Source: Symsagittifera roscoffensis
Lineage: Eukaryota; Xenacoelomorpha; Acoela; Convolutidae
Direction of reading: 5' to 3'
Length of the DNA: 64,000 nucleotides
Assembly: GCF_963678635.1 (NCBI RefSeq)
Contig: NC_087067.1
Span: 12,500,844-12,564,843 of the forward strand
A model generated the notes under the pieces. That model did not search any database and was not told the DNA's origin. It was given only the letters and a program-made list of their open reading frames with translations. A program made the translations under genes and the position numbers. Shown here piece after piece: positions 9,632 to 19,738 of the stretch. Each line of letters opens with the position of its first letter. The first letter of the stretch is position 1.

Positions 9632-9886
9632 TCACCTCATCACTCTCATGTTCGGGCGGTCTAGTACTCGCCTTTCTCCATATGCTGCCATCAACAAGAC
9701 TTCCGTGGGGCGGTCCCCACGGTTGTCATGCCCCAAGATGTTGATCAGGGCTGTCAGCAACATGACTACCTCTGGGTCCTCCAGAGCGAAGTCTCGATCG
9801 ATCAGCCGACGATAGATCGCATCTACCATCGGTCCCACATATGCCTCTGCCAGGTCCATTAATTCATCCAAGTTGAAGTTATCCAT
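9632..9886 (-). CDS. Small acidic N-terminal ORF (84 codons) upstream of and in frame with the SGNH ORF
   Basis: It begins at ATG 9886 with an acidic helical stretch (MDNFNLDELMDLAEAYVGPM) and ends in TGA at 9632. The bases after the stop are AAA AAC GGG and stay open in the same frame into the 725-codon ORF. So this is probably the N-terminus of the SGNH-block polyprotein, separated by a nonsense mutation or a recoded TGA. No family is recognised. Confidence 0.6.
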   Translation of the reverse strand: MDNFNLDELMDLAEAYVGPMVDAIYRRLIDRDFALEDPEVVMLLTALINILGHDNRGDRPTEVLLMAAYGERRVLDRPNMRVMR

Positions 9887-10290
9887 TCTATTCTTTCAAG
9901 TTCGATTCGCTTTTGATTCAAAGATTTGACTCAAGTGAGTAATTAAACGATCAATCAGGATCTAGAAAAGAGGTCACGAATATTACACCTGTCAGTTTTA
10001 TCTTAACATATATCGCTAAAATGCTAAAATTTGCTTAAAAACAGTTCAGATGAAAACATATTTATCCTAAAATTTATTGAAATCATTTGGTCTCTAAAAA
10101 TTTGGAATTCGACCTAAGATTGGACAGTCCAAACTTTGGATCTATTCCTAAGATCGTCATTCAGTTGTTCATGGTCACTAACCCCTTCTTACCCACGATC
10201 TTAATAACCTAACACATAACATAACATAACACACATATCACACATTTACATACAACTTAGTCTTTAGCCTAACACTCTCTCGCCTGTCGC
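9887..10290 (-). other. Non-coding gap between pol and the SGNH block
   Basis: About 400 AT-rich bases with stops in all frames separate the end of pol from the next ATG. It contains repeated AACATA/ACACATA-type bases near 10208-10245. This is where an internal promoter, splice acceptor or other means of expressing the downstream ORFs would have to lie, but I see no convincing signal. Confidence 0.5.
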
Positions 10291-10872
10291 TCAGCCTATA
10301 CTTAAGTAATATTTCTTATGTAGATATACTTGTATATTCGTATCACAGAATATCACGTGTACAAGCGCGTACAATTCCCGAGGATGCAGTCTTTCTCTGT
10401 TTGGATCGTACACTGGAAGCGAGAGCTCCTTCACGTCCATTTCCACGAGGAAGTCCCTCAGCCTCGTCAAGGACAAGACTAGGTTCTCTGGGTCCACGTG
10501 CTGCTTCTCCGTCGCCCTCGTTACCAAGAAGCATAGGTATTTTCCCGGTATCTGCGACGCCGCCGGAGGTAAGGCCGCTACGCCCCCTATCCCTGGTCTT
10601 TGCTTCCAAAGGAATTCCACGTTTTTGTATTCTCTCTTAAAAGCTGCCGCTAACGCTGTCCTAAAACTCATGTCTGCTGTGATTGCTATCGCGCATGTTC
10701 TATTTGTGAGTATGAAATCACTGTCTGTTAGTGTTATGTTACTTGAATATTCATTTGGTAAGTTAAAATATGACTCAACTACCCTGCCTATGTCAGGTTT
10801 CTTAGGTTCTTCGCCTGTTTCTGCTTCTAAGTTTCCTGTTTCTCTTGCTATTCTTAATTTTTTTATGATCAA
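10291..10872 (-). pseudogene. C-terminus of pol: macro-domain-like module
   Basis: The open frame starts at TTG 10872 and overlaps the previous ORF by four bases. It is probably a continuation of pol after a one-base shift near 10880-10910. Residues 51-188 read like a macro (ADP-ribose binding) domain: TLTDSDFILTN..CAIAITADMSFRTALAAAFK (first strand, then the D-x-x-x-x-x-A-x-x-F helix), a glycine loop PGIGGVAALP, the strand KYLCFLVTRA, an ENLVLSLTRLRDFL helix, ELSLPVY, and a final VHVIFCDTNIQVYLHKKY helix-strand pair. The canonical catalytic Asn and the glycine-rich second loop are not clear, so it may bind rather than hydrolyse ADP-ribose. The domain call is by pattern only. Confidence 0.65.
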
Positions 10873-11609
10873 GTTTTTAGTGTGGGTAAGTCGTACCCCA
10901 CTACCCGGACAAAAATATCCGTCGACGTCCCGGTCGATCGCATACCGGGTATCAAGCCGCGGTTAGAAGCTGGAATGAGTAGTCGTCCTTCCTGGGCAGC
11001 CCAGGAAGGATCATCTCGTTCGGTCTTGATGTACTTCATGCTTTCACGATCTACGTCTTGAATCGTGACGCTGGTCTCCTCAGGATCCGAGGTCGTTTCA
11101 TTCAGCCACTCTAAGACACGCAGGTTTGTCAAGTCTTGTTCATATGACTGCTGTTGCTCGTCGTCGAATTCTACCTCGGGTTTCGACCAGTCGTCAACCC
11201 ACTCATCGTCGTGATCATCGACTATGTCAATGTCTTGTGACACAGTTATTTCCTCTAGACCCACTACTTCCTCCCTTATCTTCTTTAGATCTATCCTATC
11301 CGCTACAAAGTCGTCACCGTAAGGATTGTATTTCTTTCTTGGTCTCGTCCCGTCCTTCTGACGAGTCTGTATCGTGAACGGAAGATCCGGTTCCAAGTTC
11401 TTGGGAACCTCTATCTGTTCGGGATCCTGCCAATCTTCCTCTGCGTAGGGTAAGGTTTCATCGTCCGCTTCGATCTCCTCGTTTGGATCCAGGTCCAGCG
11501 GTGTATCCGTACCTTCCTCTACGACTCCGTTTCCATCGTCCTTCTCCCTGGTGCCCTTTTCATTGACCTCACAAGCAGGATTCATCATTAGATAATCACC
11601 TTCTTCCAT
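10869..11609 (-). pseudogene. Acidic linker of pol after integrase
   Basis: About 246 codons rich in Asp and Glu with no recognisable fold, between the integrase C-terminal fragment and the macro-like module. It contains a basic KDGTRPRKKYNPYGDD patch. The opening ATG (11609) lies close to where the frame shifts from the fragment ending at 11588, so the ATG is probably internal to the original pol. The last ten codons are probably out of frame. Confidence 0.6.
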
Positions 11610-11794
11610 GTCTGCAGGTATACACCAGTCTTCTGTCGATGGATTGTGTGGCTTGATGAGTAGTGGGCGGCTCGGCCAGTACTCAGTCTATAAAAGCGTC
11701 CCTCCTGGTGCACCTCTGTAATCATGAAGGGTCCCCTCCATTTTTTAGGAGCTTTTTCGTCCCTTTCGGTGGTATAACGTTCTGAAATACCCAT
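11588..11794 (-). pseudogene. Integrase C-terminal (SH3-like) fragment
   Basis: The useful part is KKWRGPFMITEVHQEGRFYR, the W-x-GP-F-x-I pattern of the gypsy integrase C-terminal domain. It continues the integrase core after a frameshift at a run of six T (plus strand, about 11739-11744), a likely slippage site. A second shift near 11650 leads into the acidic linker. Confidence 0.7.
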
Positions 11795-12567
11795 ACGTAG
11801 TCTCCCACCGAGTAGGCCTTTGCGCCAGCTGCTTTCTTGTCGAATCTTTTCCTCTGCCTTGCCTGTGCTTGCTGAGTATTTCGTCTACACAAATCGTTCA
11901 ACTCCTGTTGGCGTCTGATCACATCCCTCACGTAGACCTGTGGGGACGTTTTCTTTCCCTCATACTCTGGGTAGAAGAAGGTTAAGGGTAAAGACTTTTC
12001 GTGTCCAGTTAGCATCATGTGTGGACTGACTGCAGTGGTGGAGTGTTGCGTGCTGTTATATGCTCCCATCACCTGTGGAAGGTATCTGTCCCAATCGGTC
12101 ATGTACCTGGAACAATATACTCTCAGCATCGACACTAACGTCCTATTCTGTCTTTCCACTAAGCCATTCGTCTGAGGGTGGTATGTCGTGGAGTGAGCCA
12201 GAGCGACCTGTGAGCGTCTCATAAGCTCTTTCGTAAGCTCTCCTACGAAAGCTGTTCCATTATCCGATTGAAACGTCATCGGACAACCATGTCTTGCTAT
12301 CCACGTATTGATCAGGTGGTCGCATGTCTCTTCCGCCGAGGCAGTTATGCAGGGCACGGCCTCTGCATACTTCGTAAAATGATCTATCATGACCAGCACC
12401 TGATTATAACCATTGTCTGTCATGCATATCTTTTGGTGATCTATCTGCACCACCTCGTTGAATTCAGACGACTCGATCGATTGTAAAGGAAATCGCAACT
12501 TCCTTGGATCCTTGACTTGTTGGCATGACAGACATGCTGTTACCCACTTCTCGCATGCTTTTTTCAT
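11722..12567 (-). pseudogene. Integrase catalytic core (Ty3/gypsy)
   Basis: Integrase inserts the cDNA into host DNA. Counting from ATG 12567, Cys12 and Cys15 are the CC of the HHCC zinc finger. The acidic triad is Asp43 (VVQIDHQK), Asp102 (FQSDNGTAF) and Glu138 (HPQTNGLVERQN), with the Asp102-Glu138 spacing of 35 residues expected for D,D35E. The core is intact. Upstream, TAG at 12574 interrupts the frame where the family pattern FxWPGM expects Trp, so it is a Trp-to-stop change. Downstream the frame is lost in a homopolymer near 11740. Confidence 0.9.
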
Positions 12568-12573
12568 CCCAGG

Positions 12574-13146
12574 CTACTCAAAGCGCTTCAGGATCCTCTG
12601 ATATACTTTGTCGATCCCCTGATTGCCCATCTGATCATGTGACCTGAATAATAGCTCTGTCTGATAGAGTTGCGGTAACACTATCGCATTATACTTGTAT
12701 AGGACTCTGTCTTCCTCCCTTCTTTTGCAAGCCACAATCCCGTCCTTGTTCAAATATAACCTCCCTTCCTTCTGCATGAAGTATTGTCTCAAGATGCGAT
12801 AACTATCTTCCTCGAGGTCCCCTTTGTCCGGAGAACCATTCTCGATCCACCTTTTCAGGTCGCTTGTCATGCGATCATTTCTCTGAGCCCTTAGAAGATC
12901 CGAGAGTCGGTATCTCGCCTTTAAGTACGTCTTCATGACCCTCATCTGACTATTCAGCTCGTTGGGCTGGTGTGTGTCTTCTTCCATCTTAACGCACCAA
13001 ATCCTCGCCAACGGCTGTGTTTCTTGTTTAAACGGCTGAAGATGAGTCCTGACTACCTCTTTCTGCCGATCCAAGTCATCCGCTGCGTTGTCAAAGACTC
13101 TTTCGCTTGGTATAAGGCAGCGATCGCTGTCATGATCCTGGTACAC
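12574..13146 (-). pseudogene. Integrase N-terminal zinc-binding region and preceding linker
   Basis: The first three quarters are a charged linker. The end carries LLFRSHDQMGNQGIDKVYQRILKRFE, the first half of the HHCC finger. The first His (SHD) is present, but the second, normally in G-H-x-G, is replaced by Asn (MGNQG). The ORF ends with TAG, then CCT GGG ATG continues in frame into the core. The listed start is GTG, entered by a frameshift near 13165. Confidence 0.75.
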
Positions 13147-13904
13147 CTCTCTGTCCAGATCCCTTGCCCGAGTTCCACTAGTAGTGTGCGGATCGCTAGT
13201 TCTGACAGTTCTGATCCCGAGCTCGAGTTCCTGTCTGAATAGGTGTCCATTCCTGAGTTTCGGGAATTGTCATCCGTTGAAGAGGTTGTGCTGGAGACTG
13301 CACGGTCCTCCAGAACATGTCTGTGCCTTCTTCGCATCCATCTGAACTCCGCGGACAAAACCTTGTTCTCTATGTCCTGTTTTCCATCAGGAATTTTCTC
13401 GTCTATCTCAGACTCCCCGGACAAACTTTCTTGTCCCGGGTGTTGATCTTGTGATCGCTGATTTTTCTCATCATTCGTCTCCCCGGACAAATAGTCTTGC
13501 AGCAGGTTTTGTTCTGCCTTTTCACCTTCCTTCTTTTGATCCACAAAGGTGACGGTTTTCCTTCGCGTACTGCTCCCTTGTTCTTTCTGTTTGTAAGAAG
13601 TACTGGTTAAAATCTCGTGGGGTATTGAGGATACTAGTTGCTGAACTATTGTCCTACAATCCCTCTCGTTCTCTTCGTGCTGTCGTCTGGACGGCATGAT
13701 CTTCACTTTCTCACTCACTGTTAGCGACGCCACTGCTGCTGTCCACTCGGGATCATCTCTGGTTACTTCTCTTTCTAACAAACCACCCAGCATCCGCATC
13801 ACTTGCGGTGTGACTTGCACCGTTTTATCCAATAATGAGAGGCTGTTTATGATCATGCGAGAGAGTTCTTGCTGGACCAGATTCGAGCGCAGCAACAGAT
13901 CCAA
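13053..13904 (-). pseudogene. Spacer of pol between RNase H and integrase
   Basis: About 280 codons that continue pol after a frameshift near 13930-13950. The first 100 residues look helical (LLERE, VSEKVKIMPSRRQ). The rest is low-complexity, rich in Ser, Glu, Asp, Gln and Lys, and includes three near-repeats of the type LSGE(T/S) with neighbouring acidic residues (13384-13495 region). No enzymatic motif. Such a long spacer is unusual in gypsy pol. The final 40 residues are probably out of frame. Confidence 0.6.
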
Positions 13905-15244
13905 GGGGACCGGGTCCTCCTTGGATAGGATCTTATCTCGGCTGCTTTCTCTACAGGTAACTCAGGATGCCCTGGAATTGGATGTCCAGACTTATCCAAC
14001 CATCTCGTTAAGGGAAGCGCTTCATAAGTTTCTTTGTTCAGAAACAAGAATCCCTCCTTTATTTCCGCCTGATTGGCCTGCTTCTGCTCCAACCTTTCAT
14101 AGAACTCAGTTTTCTTGCTGAGGCTGTCAGCATTTTGGTGTTTATCACGCAACCTATGTTCGATTATCATATGGTAGCCATCCAATCTTACTATCCATCT
14201 ACCAATATAACTCTGATCCATCGAGTAGGTCTTCAACCAGGATAACGCTCTGTTGTCCACGCGTAACTTGAAGGGAGCGCTCCCCAAGTATGCACGGTAC
14301 TTTTCCACGAAGGTGAACACTGCAAACATTTCTGCCTTTGGTGCGCCGTATTTCATCTCTGTGTCACTCAAGACCTTGCTGCCGTATGCAATGGGACGGA
14401 GAACTGTTCTTCCGTTCCATTCTTGCTCTTGATGCAAGATTCCTGAGATGGCCACTACCGATGCGTCTGTGTCAAGAACATACATGCCCTTTTCTGTAGG
14501 CATGCCTAGCACTGGCGCTCCGCACAGTTCCCGCTTTATGTTCTCGAAAGCAACCTGTGCCTCATCGTTCCATTCGAACTTTTTCCCCTTGTTGCGCATC
14601 AGCTTCTGCATCGGATACACCTTGTCTGCATATCCTTTTATGAATTCCCGGTAGTAATTGGCAAACCCTAGGAAGCTCAGGAGCTGTGTGTCCGTTCTGG
14701 GAGCTTTCCATGTCAACACTGCTTCCACTGCTTCCGGGTCCGGCCTCACACCATGCCTATCCACCATTCTTCCCAGGTACTTAATCGAATCCCTAAGGAT
14801 TTCACATTTCGATGGTTTGCACTTCAATCCTGCTCTTTTCATGCATCCAAAGACCTCATCGAGCCTATCAATGTGGTCTTCCAGGGTCGGTGTCGCTATG
14901 ACTACGTCATCCACGTAACACATCACGAGATTCCCGTACTTCTTGGTCACTCTCGTCAAAGCCTGAGCCATCAGTCTTTGAAAAGTGGCCGTTGCATTGC
15001 ACAAGCCGAAGGGCATCCTCTTCCACTGGTACAATCCCAATTCGCACGCGAATCCGGTCTTCTCTCTGTCCTTCTTCCGCAGAGGGACCTGCCAGAAGGC
15101 AGAACCTAAGTCCAATGTGGTGAAGAACTTGGCATCACCAAGCTTAGATAGGCTCTCGTCTATTCGCGGTATCGGGTACGCATCTTTTATTGCAATCTCA
15201 GCTGCCCCCCTTTCTTTTTCCCCATTACTACCCCGCAAGCCCAT
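13853..15244 (-). pseudogene. Reverse transcriptase and RNase H (Ty3/gypsy), RT truncated at its N-terminal motif
   Basis: RT copies the RNA into cDNA and RNase H degrades the template. From about residue 18 the frame is true: DAYPIPRIDESL, FTTLDLGSAFWQVPL (first catalytic Asp), MPFGLCNATATFQ, and CYVDDVVIAT with YVDD at 110-113. RNase H follows with TDAS (Asp260), Glu305, VDNRALSWL (Asp330) and HQNADSLS (Asp373), so all four acidic residues are present. Before DAYPIP the conserved DFRxLN segment is missing: the upstream frame runs to KKGGQLR and then stops at 15187, so a deletion plus frame change removed it. The first 17 residues are out of frame. The end shifts frame near 13950. Confidence 0.92.
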
Positions 15245-16275
15245 GGCGATTTCGAGGGCTCTATCATGTCGTATTCAAGCAACATTTCTATTTCCGCTCG
15301 GCACGCTTCCGATTTGTGTGGCGTCATTCGTCTTGCGCCTTCCCTATGGGGAACGGCGCCCTCTTCAAGTTCGATTTCGTGTTCGACGAAATTACAGCAA
15401 CCGATATCTGCCTTATGTTTTGAAAATACATCTGCGTTCCGATTTAGGAGGTCCCGCAATTTTTCGAAATCTCCCTCACCTATTTTCCCTTTTAAATGTT
15501 CTATCTCTGATTCTAGTTCATATGACGAGGGGCGTTCCGGAAAATTCGAGCAGCTTGATAAGCCGTCGTCCGTTTCGGATTTCATTCAAAACAATTTATG
15601 AATAGATTTTAATTCATTAATCCTCTTTAAAATTTTATCTTTATTGGCATGATAAGGACAGTCTTTCACACTATGTTTCTTCAAGTTTTGTGTCTCCTCA
15701 TAGTCGGTCCTCATCGTCAAAGCGTAGCCAAGCTTCTTTCCACGCTGGGTTGTAACCGTGGTGTCCAGTGTGTTCAATAACACACTGACACACAGTCCGT
15801 TTCGCGTTACCGAGAAGCTCCGGCCTAAAATCACCGAACTCTGACTATTTGGATTCGGTACTAAGCAAACCTGTTTACTATCACTTAACGAATTCAAATT
15901 TCTCATTCTAAAAATTGCCACCACAGCTTGTCCTGGCTGTAGTTTTACTTTTCTATCTAAAAAAATTGGTACCTTGTTTTCGTCTGTTATTATCCTATTA
16001 ATTGGTCTCTTAACATACTTCCGGTCCAGGTTTCTAATCCGTATCAGACCGTTGTTCAAGTCAATCATCACGTCAAAATTCCTGACAAAATCTCTGCCCA
16101 AGATGAATTGGTCGGCGTCGTCCAAATTCTCTACCACCAGGAAGCTCATCCAAAGATCCCGTCCTCCCATGTGGAGGACCGTTATTGGTGTTCTTCCGGC
16201 TACGTAAATAGCTCCTCGATTGGCGGCGGCCAGTCGGAAATTCGTTGGAATTAGATCTTCCCGCGTGAAGCCCAT
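15187..16275 (-). pseudogene. Protease C-terminal half and pol segment leading into RT, split by one in-frame TGA
   Basis: Two open stretches (16275-15586 and 15585-15187) share one frame and are separated only by TGA at 15586-15588. The first contains the second half of the aspartic protease: LVVENLDDADQFILGRDFVR, with the hydrophobic-hydrophobic-GRD motif typical of gypsy proteases. The second carries a charged linker, then the RT entry pattern MIEPSKSPWACGVVM and KKKGGQLR. The frame stops where the DFRxLN motif should follow. Upstream, TGA at 16282 separates it from the DTGA half. Confidence 0.8.
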
Positions 16276-16281
16276 TCTTTC

Positions 16282-17400
16282 TCAAGTTTTTATCGGCATC
16301 ACACTCACTACCGCTCCTGTGTCCAGAAGCCCTGTGACTCCGATTTTTGTTCCGTTGGTGTCGAGCAGATGTGCGGTCACATCTGCTTCATACCCAATGT
16401 GTACCGCGTCTTGTTCCATCATGGCGTCATGGCCTATCCTGCGGACTTTGAGTTCCTCCTCACCCAAATAGATCTGCCCCATTTGGTCATCATCTGTTGT
16501 TACATAAGTCCTGGTGTAGATACTGATTCCATCCACGTTCAGCATCTTTTGATACGGCCAATAGACCTCTAGGTAGCGCCCATGAAGTTTCTTCATGCGA
16601 GGGCCACCCGTCGTTAGTAGTGCTCGCACAGCTCTCGACTCGGTGCGTGGCTCCACCTGCCTCAGATAATCTGCACATGTGTCCAAATGCATCAAAGTGA
16701 ACTCGGATGGTTCACTCAGATTTCTGATCACCTGGTGTCCAGCCACTGAGATTATCGACTGTATCTTGCTTCCTTGCGGCACCATGCCGAACCTCTGACC
16801 GGAGATCACATTAAGTTTCATGCTCAAACTGCTTGGTGCTTTAGTTTCTTCGAACTCCGTTGCTTCGAAGGTATTCAGTTGCTCCTGAAGTTTCTCATTC
16901 TCCAGTTCAAGTTTCACTTTTTGTTCGATCTCTTTTGTCACCAGTTCCTGCTGCACTCTATTTAGAGCATCCCTCGCGGCTGCCCTATAATCGATCTTGA
17001 AGTCATCAGCCGCAGTTGTTGGTTCCGGTTCACGTGTCTCCTCTGTTACCGCTTGCATTTTCTTTGCCACCAGCTCTTGAGGTTTATCCTTTCTGCGTGC
17101 CTCCGCTTCACTCAAAAGGCGAGCCTTGCTGGCTTTCACTCCTGATAAAGCTTCTTCATGTCTTGGATGCTTGATGTCTGCCACTGCATCCCAGAATTGC
17201 GGACAATCTGATTTAAAATGATCTTCCAAGTTGCAAAAGAAACACCTTGGGCCGAATTTCGCAATTACTCCTCTCATGAAATCCTCATGGTCCAATTCTG
17301 ACGCATCTTCGTCCACGAGGTTAAAGCCTCTGCTTTCATGCCTTGTTTGTAAGTTGGGCATGCTGACACATGATGGTCCGTTGAACTGCAATTGGCACAA
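16282..17400 (-). pseudogene. Gag C-terminal zinc knuckle, coiled coil and protease active site
   Basis: The true frame begins after about residue 25 (entered by a frameshift near 17320). CFFCNLEDHFKSDC is a CX2CX4HX4C zinc knuckle. A coiled coil rich in Glu, Lys and Gln follows (RVQQELVTKEIEQKVKLEL). At the end sits VTGLLDTGAVVSV, the retropepsin active site, with DTG at about 16315-16323. The frame ends at TGA directly after PIKT and continues open in the same frame; a Trp is common there, so this is probably Trp-to-stop. Confidence 0.85.
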
Positions 17401-17894
17401 GAGCGTCTCTTGTCCATATCATCCCTCGGTTTGTACCAATTGTTCCCTTGGTTTGCTGGTCCATTGTTAAAATTGCCATAATTGTTCTTGTAGTATCCAG
17501 ATCTCGAAGGAGGTTTCAACAAAAGATACTCTTTTGACTTGAGCCTCAACTCATCTGGTGTTGGCGCATTGGTTGATAGTGGTGTGTAATGCGTTGCTAG
17601 CATCGTTCGAAGTTCATCATTTTTCACACCATCGATGAATTTTGAGGCTAAGGCCAGGTTCATCCTTCGGTTTGACTCATCCGGTTGGCTGCGTCTTCTC
17701 AGCATTTCCAAGTCATCGAGAAACTTGTCTATCGTTTCATCTTCTCGTTGCCTCCGTTTCTCGAAGCGCATAATCGCTTGGTGCCCCTGCACCCCTGATC
17801 CGTAACGGTTTAACAAGATTTTGAAGATTTTCTCAGCTGTGTCACGCTGATATTGCTTCTTGGCCATGACACAGTTCAGGGCTGTCCCTTCCAA
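17274..17894 (-). pseudogene. Gag capsid C-terminal part and first zinc knuckle
   Basis: The segment begins LEGTALNCVMAKK, then KIFKILLNRYGSG and MRFEKRRQREDETIDKFLDD, the pattern of the Retrotrans_gag capsid region, and ends with the CCHC knuckle CANCSSTDHHVSAC. The listed start codon is TTG. The preceding ORF reads WIEVMKLHFEEED, normally followed by ten or so residues before LEGTAL. Here the two frames abut with residues missing, so a small deletion that is not a multiple of three has broken gag. Confidence 0.85.
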
Positions 17895-19738
17895 GTTGCT
17901 GGTGAGTCCTCTTCCTCGAAATGCAGCTTCATTACCTCTATCCAGGTATCGATACAGCCATCAGATTCATCTTTATAGCATCTTGGTTTCTTAAAGACTC
18001 TTCTGGACTTCTCACTGCGTTCATTGGTTCTGGATAACCTTGTAAGGAATGTCTCCAAAGACCTGTTTAGGGGTTCAAATGCTGTGGCCATTGCCGTAGC
18101 ATCCCTTGAGTGTCCCGCCTGAGTGTCCTCACACCTTGTCAAAAGCTCTGTATGCGGTGCATCCCTGCAATCCGAATCGCCGTGAGTGTTTCCAGCTTGG
18201 CCCACATGACTCCTCCCCGGGCTTGCATGCCCCCTGTTACCGGAATCACTCCTCCCAGTCGCATGTGTGCCTTGCGTTGGTCGTTCATTAGAGGTCTGTC
18301 TGCTCCCCGTTGAACTTGTTCTACTGTTCGGGCCCCATGTTCCATTACCCCTTGTGGCATAGCCTGATGAACTGCCCCTGCCTCTAGTGGATCCATACGT
18401 CTTCCTCTTTTGATGTTCATTGAAGTTCACCCTCGGCTCTCTGCTGGGACCTCCCGAGTTCGGTTCTCCTTCTTTTGATCCACTCGTGCTGCTTAGTAGC
18501 CCGTCCAACCTATCCATGATAGCCTGAGTTCGCCTCTTCATCATTGCGTCTATCTTTGTGTCAAGAGTCCCAAGAGACTGCTCTTGCTGAATTCTTAACT
18601 TCTCCATGTCGTCTCTTAAGCGTAACTCTCGCTGTTCCGCTTCTCTTGTCATTCGCGACAAGTTCTTCGCCATATGCTCGTCCGTTCTTTCTTTCAAGCG
18701 TTTTTTGTTCCTGCCAACTTCTTGTCTATTGCGGTTTATTTCTTCCCGCAGACTCTCTCTTTCGATGTGAACAGCCCTTTCTAGTTCACTCATTCTTATG
18801 GACATCTGTTCATTTTGTTCTCCTAAACTGTCCACTATGTTGTTTAAGGCTTCTTCTAGTGCTACCCCGTTATCCACGGGTGGCGTCACTAGTGGCGGTG
18901 TAACCCTGTCGGTCCCAGGTAGCTTCGTGCTGGTCGAGATCCGGCCCTTGACTCTCTGCCTCGACGTCTTTTCATTATCTACCTCAGGATCCGCCAATGC
19001 GTTGCCTAGCCCTCTGTTTCTACTCTCCCCAGTTTGCAGCTCTGAATTTGTCATAATCGCGAAGTCTCTTGACTGGCCTGGTGTGTTTACCTCTTTGCTT
19101 ATCGTTCTCACTACACCAAATTTGCCCATGGTTCCAGTCTCTCTTCCGACGTATGCCTCATTCTCATGGGTCGAATTATTGAGGCTGACTTGAGACCCAA
19201 AGTCCACTTGCTCTTCTTCGTCCTCCTCCTCCTGGGATTCACCTACATTTCCTGCGCCCCCTCTAATGGTGAATGAAAAGATGTTTCCTAAGGTGTTCCT
19301 CATTCTTTCTGAGAACGATGATGACGTTGTTTGTTTCTCAGTTCCGCCTGCCATCATAGTGTTGTCTGTTGGAGATCTTCTAGTTGCCGCTATTTCAGTT
19401 GAGATGTCGGACAGTTCCGACATCTCCTCTCGATCCAATGTCCCGGTGGAAGTGGCAAAATCATGGCCTTCTTCCTCTCCCATCCAGTCCATGTACTTCC
19501 TGGTTGTCATTCATGACTTGGTCTGTATTGACCTCCACTACCAACATTTCTTTTCTCTCTTCTGAGGTCTTCTGACTTCTCGTTTCAACCATTCTGCCTG
19601 AAACCGTCTCCCCTTTGTCGGTCCGGGCTCGTTTGATCGAATCCACAAAGGATCGGTCATCGTTTTTCTTTGCTTCTCAGGTATGAATTTCCTAGAGCTA
19701 TTACCTCGTTTAGGTATCCTTGACTTGTCTAGACTCAT
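17876..19738 (-). pseudogene. Gag N-terminal region (544-codon ORF from 19510, with broken start region from 19738)
   Basis: The main ORF (19510-17876) is acidic and Ser/Thr-rich at first, has a long charged coiled coil (EREEINRNRQEVGRNKKRLKE type) and a Gly/Ser/Arg-rich low-complexity stretch, and ends in the capsid sequence CIDTWIEVMKLHFEEED. Upstream, two further frames (19738-19538, ATG start MSLDKSRIPKR, and 19646-19461) carry plausible N-terminal residues. The likely initiator is ATG 19738, with two frameshifts before 19510. Gag would form the particle shell. Confidence 0.75.

Noticed and set aside
9620-9634. AAAAAAC next to the TGA at 9632 as a -1 frameshift slippery site
   Set aside because: The ORFs on both sides of the TGA are in the same frame, so a -1 shift would not join them. 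The slippery-like bases come after the stop.
10343-10609. 88-codon minus-strand frame overlapping the macro-like module
   Set aside because: It is a shadow in another frame, rich in Gly, Arg and Glu without a pattern. The overlapping frame carries the macro-like signature.
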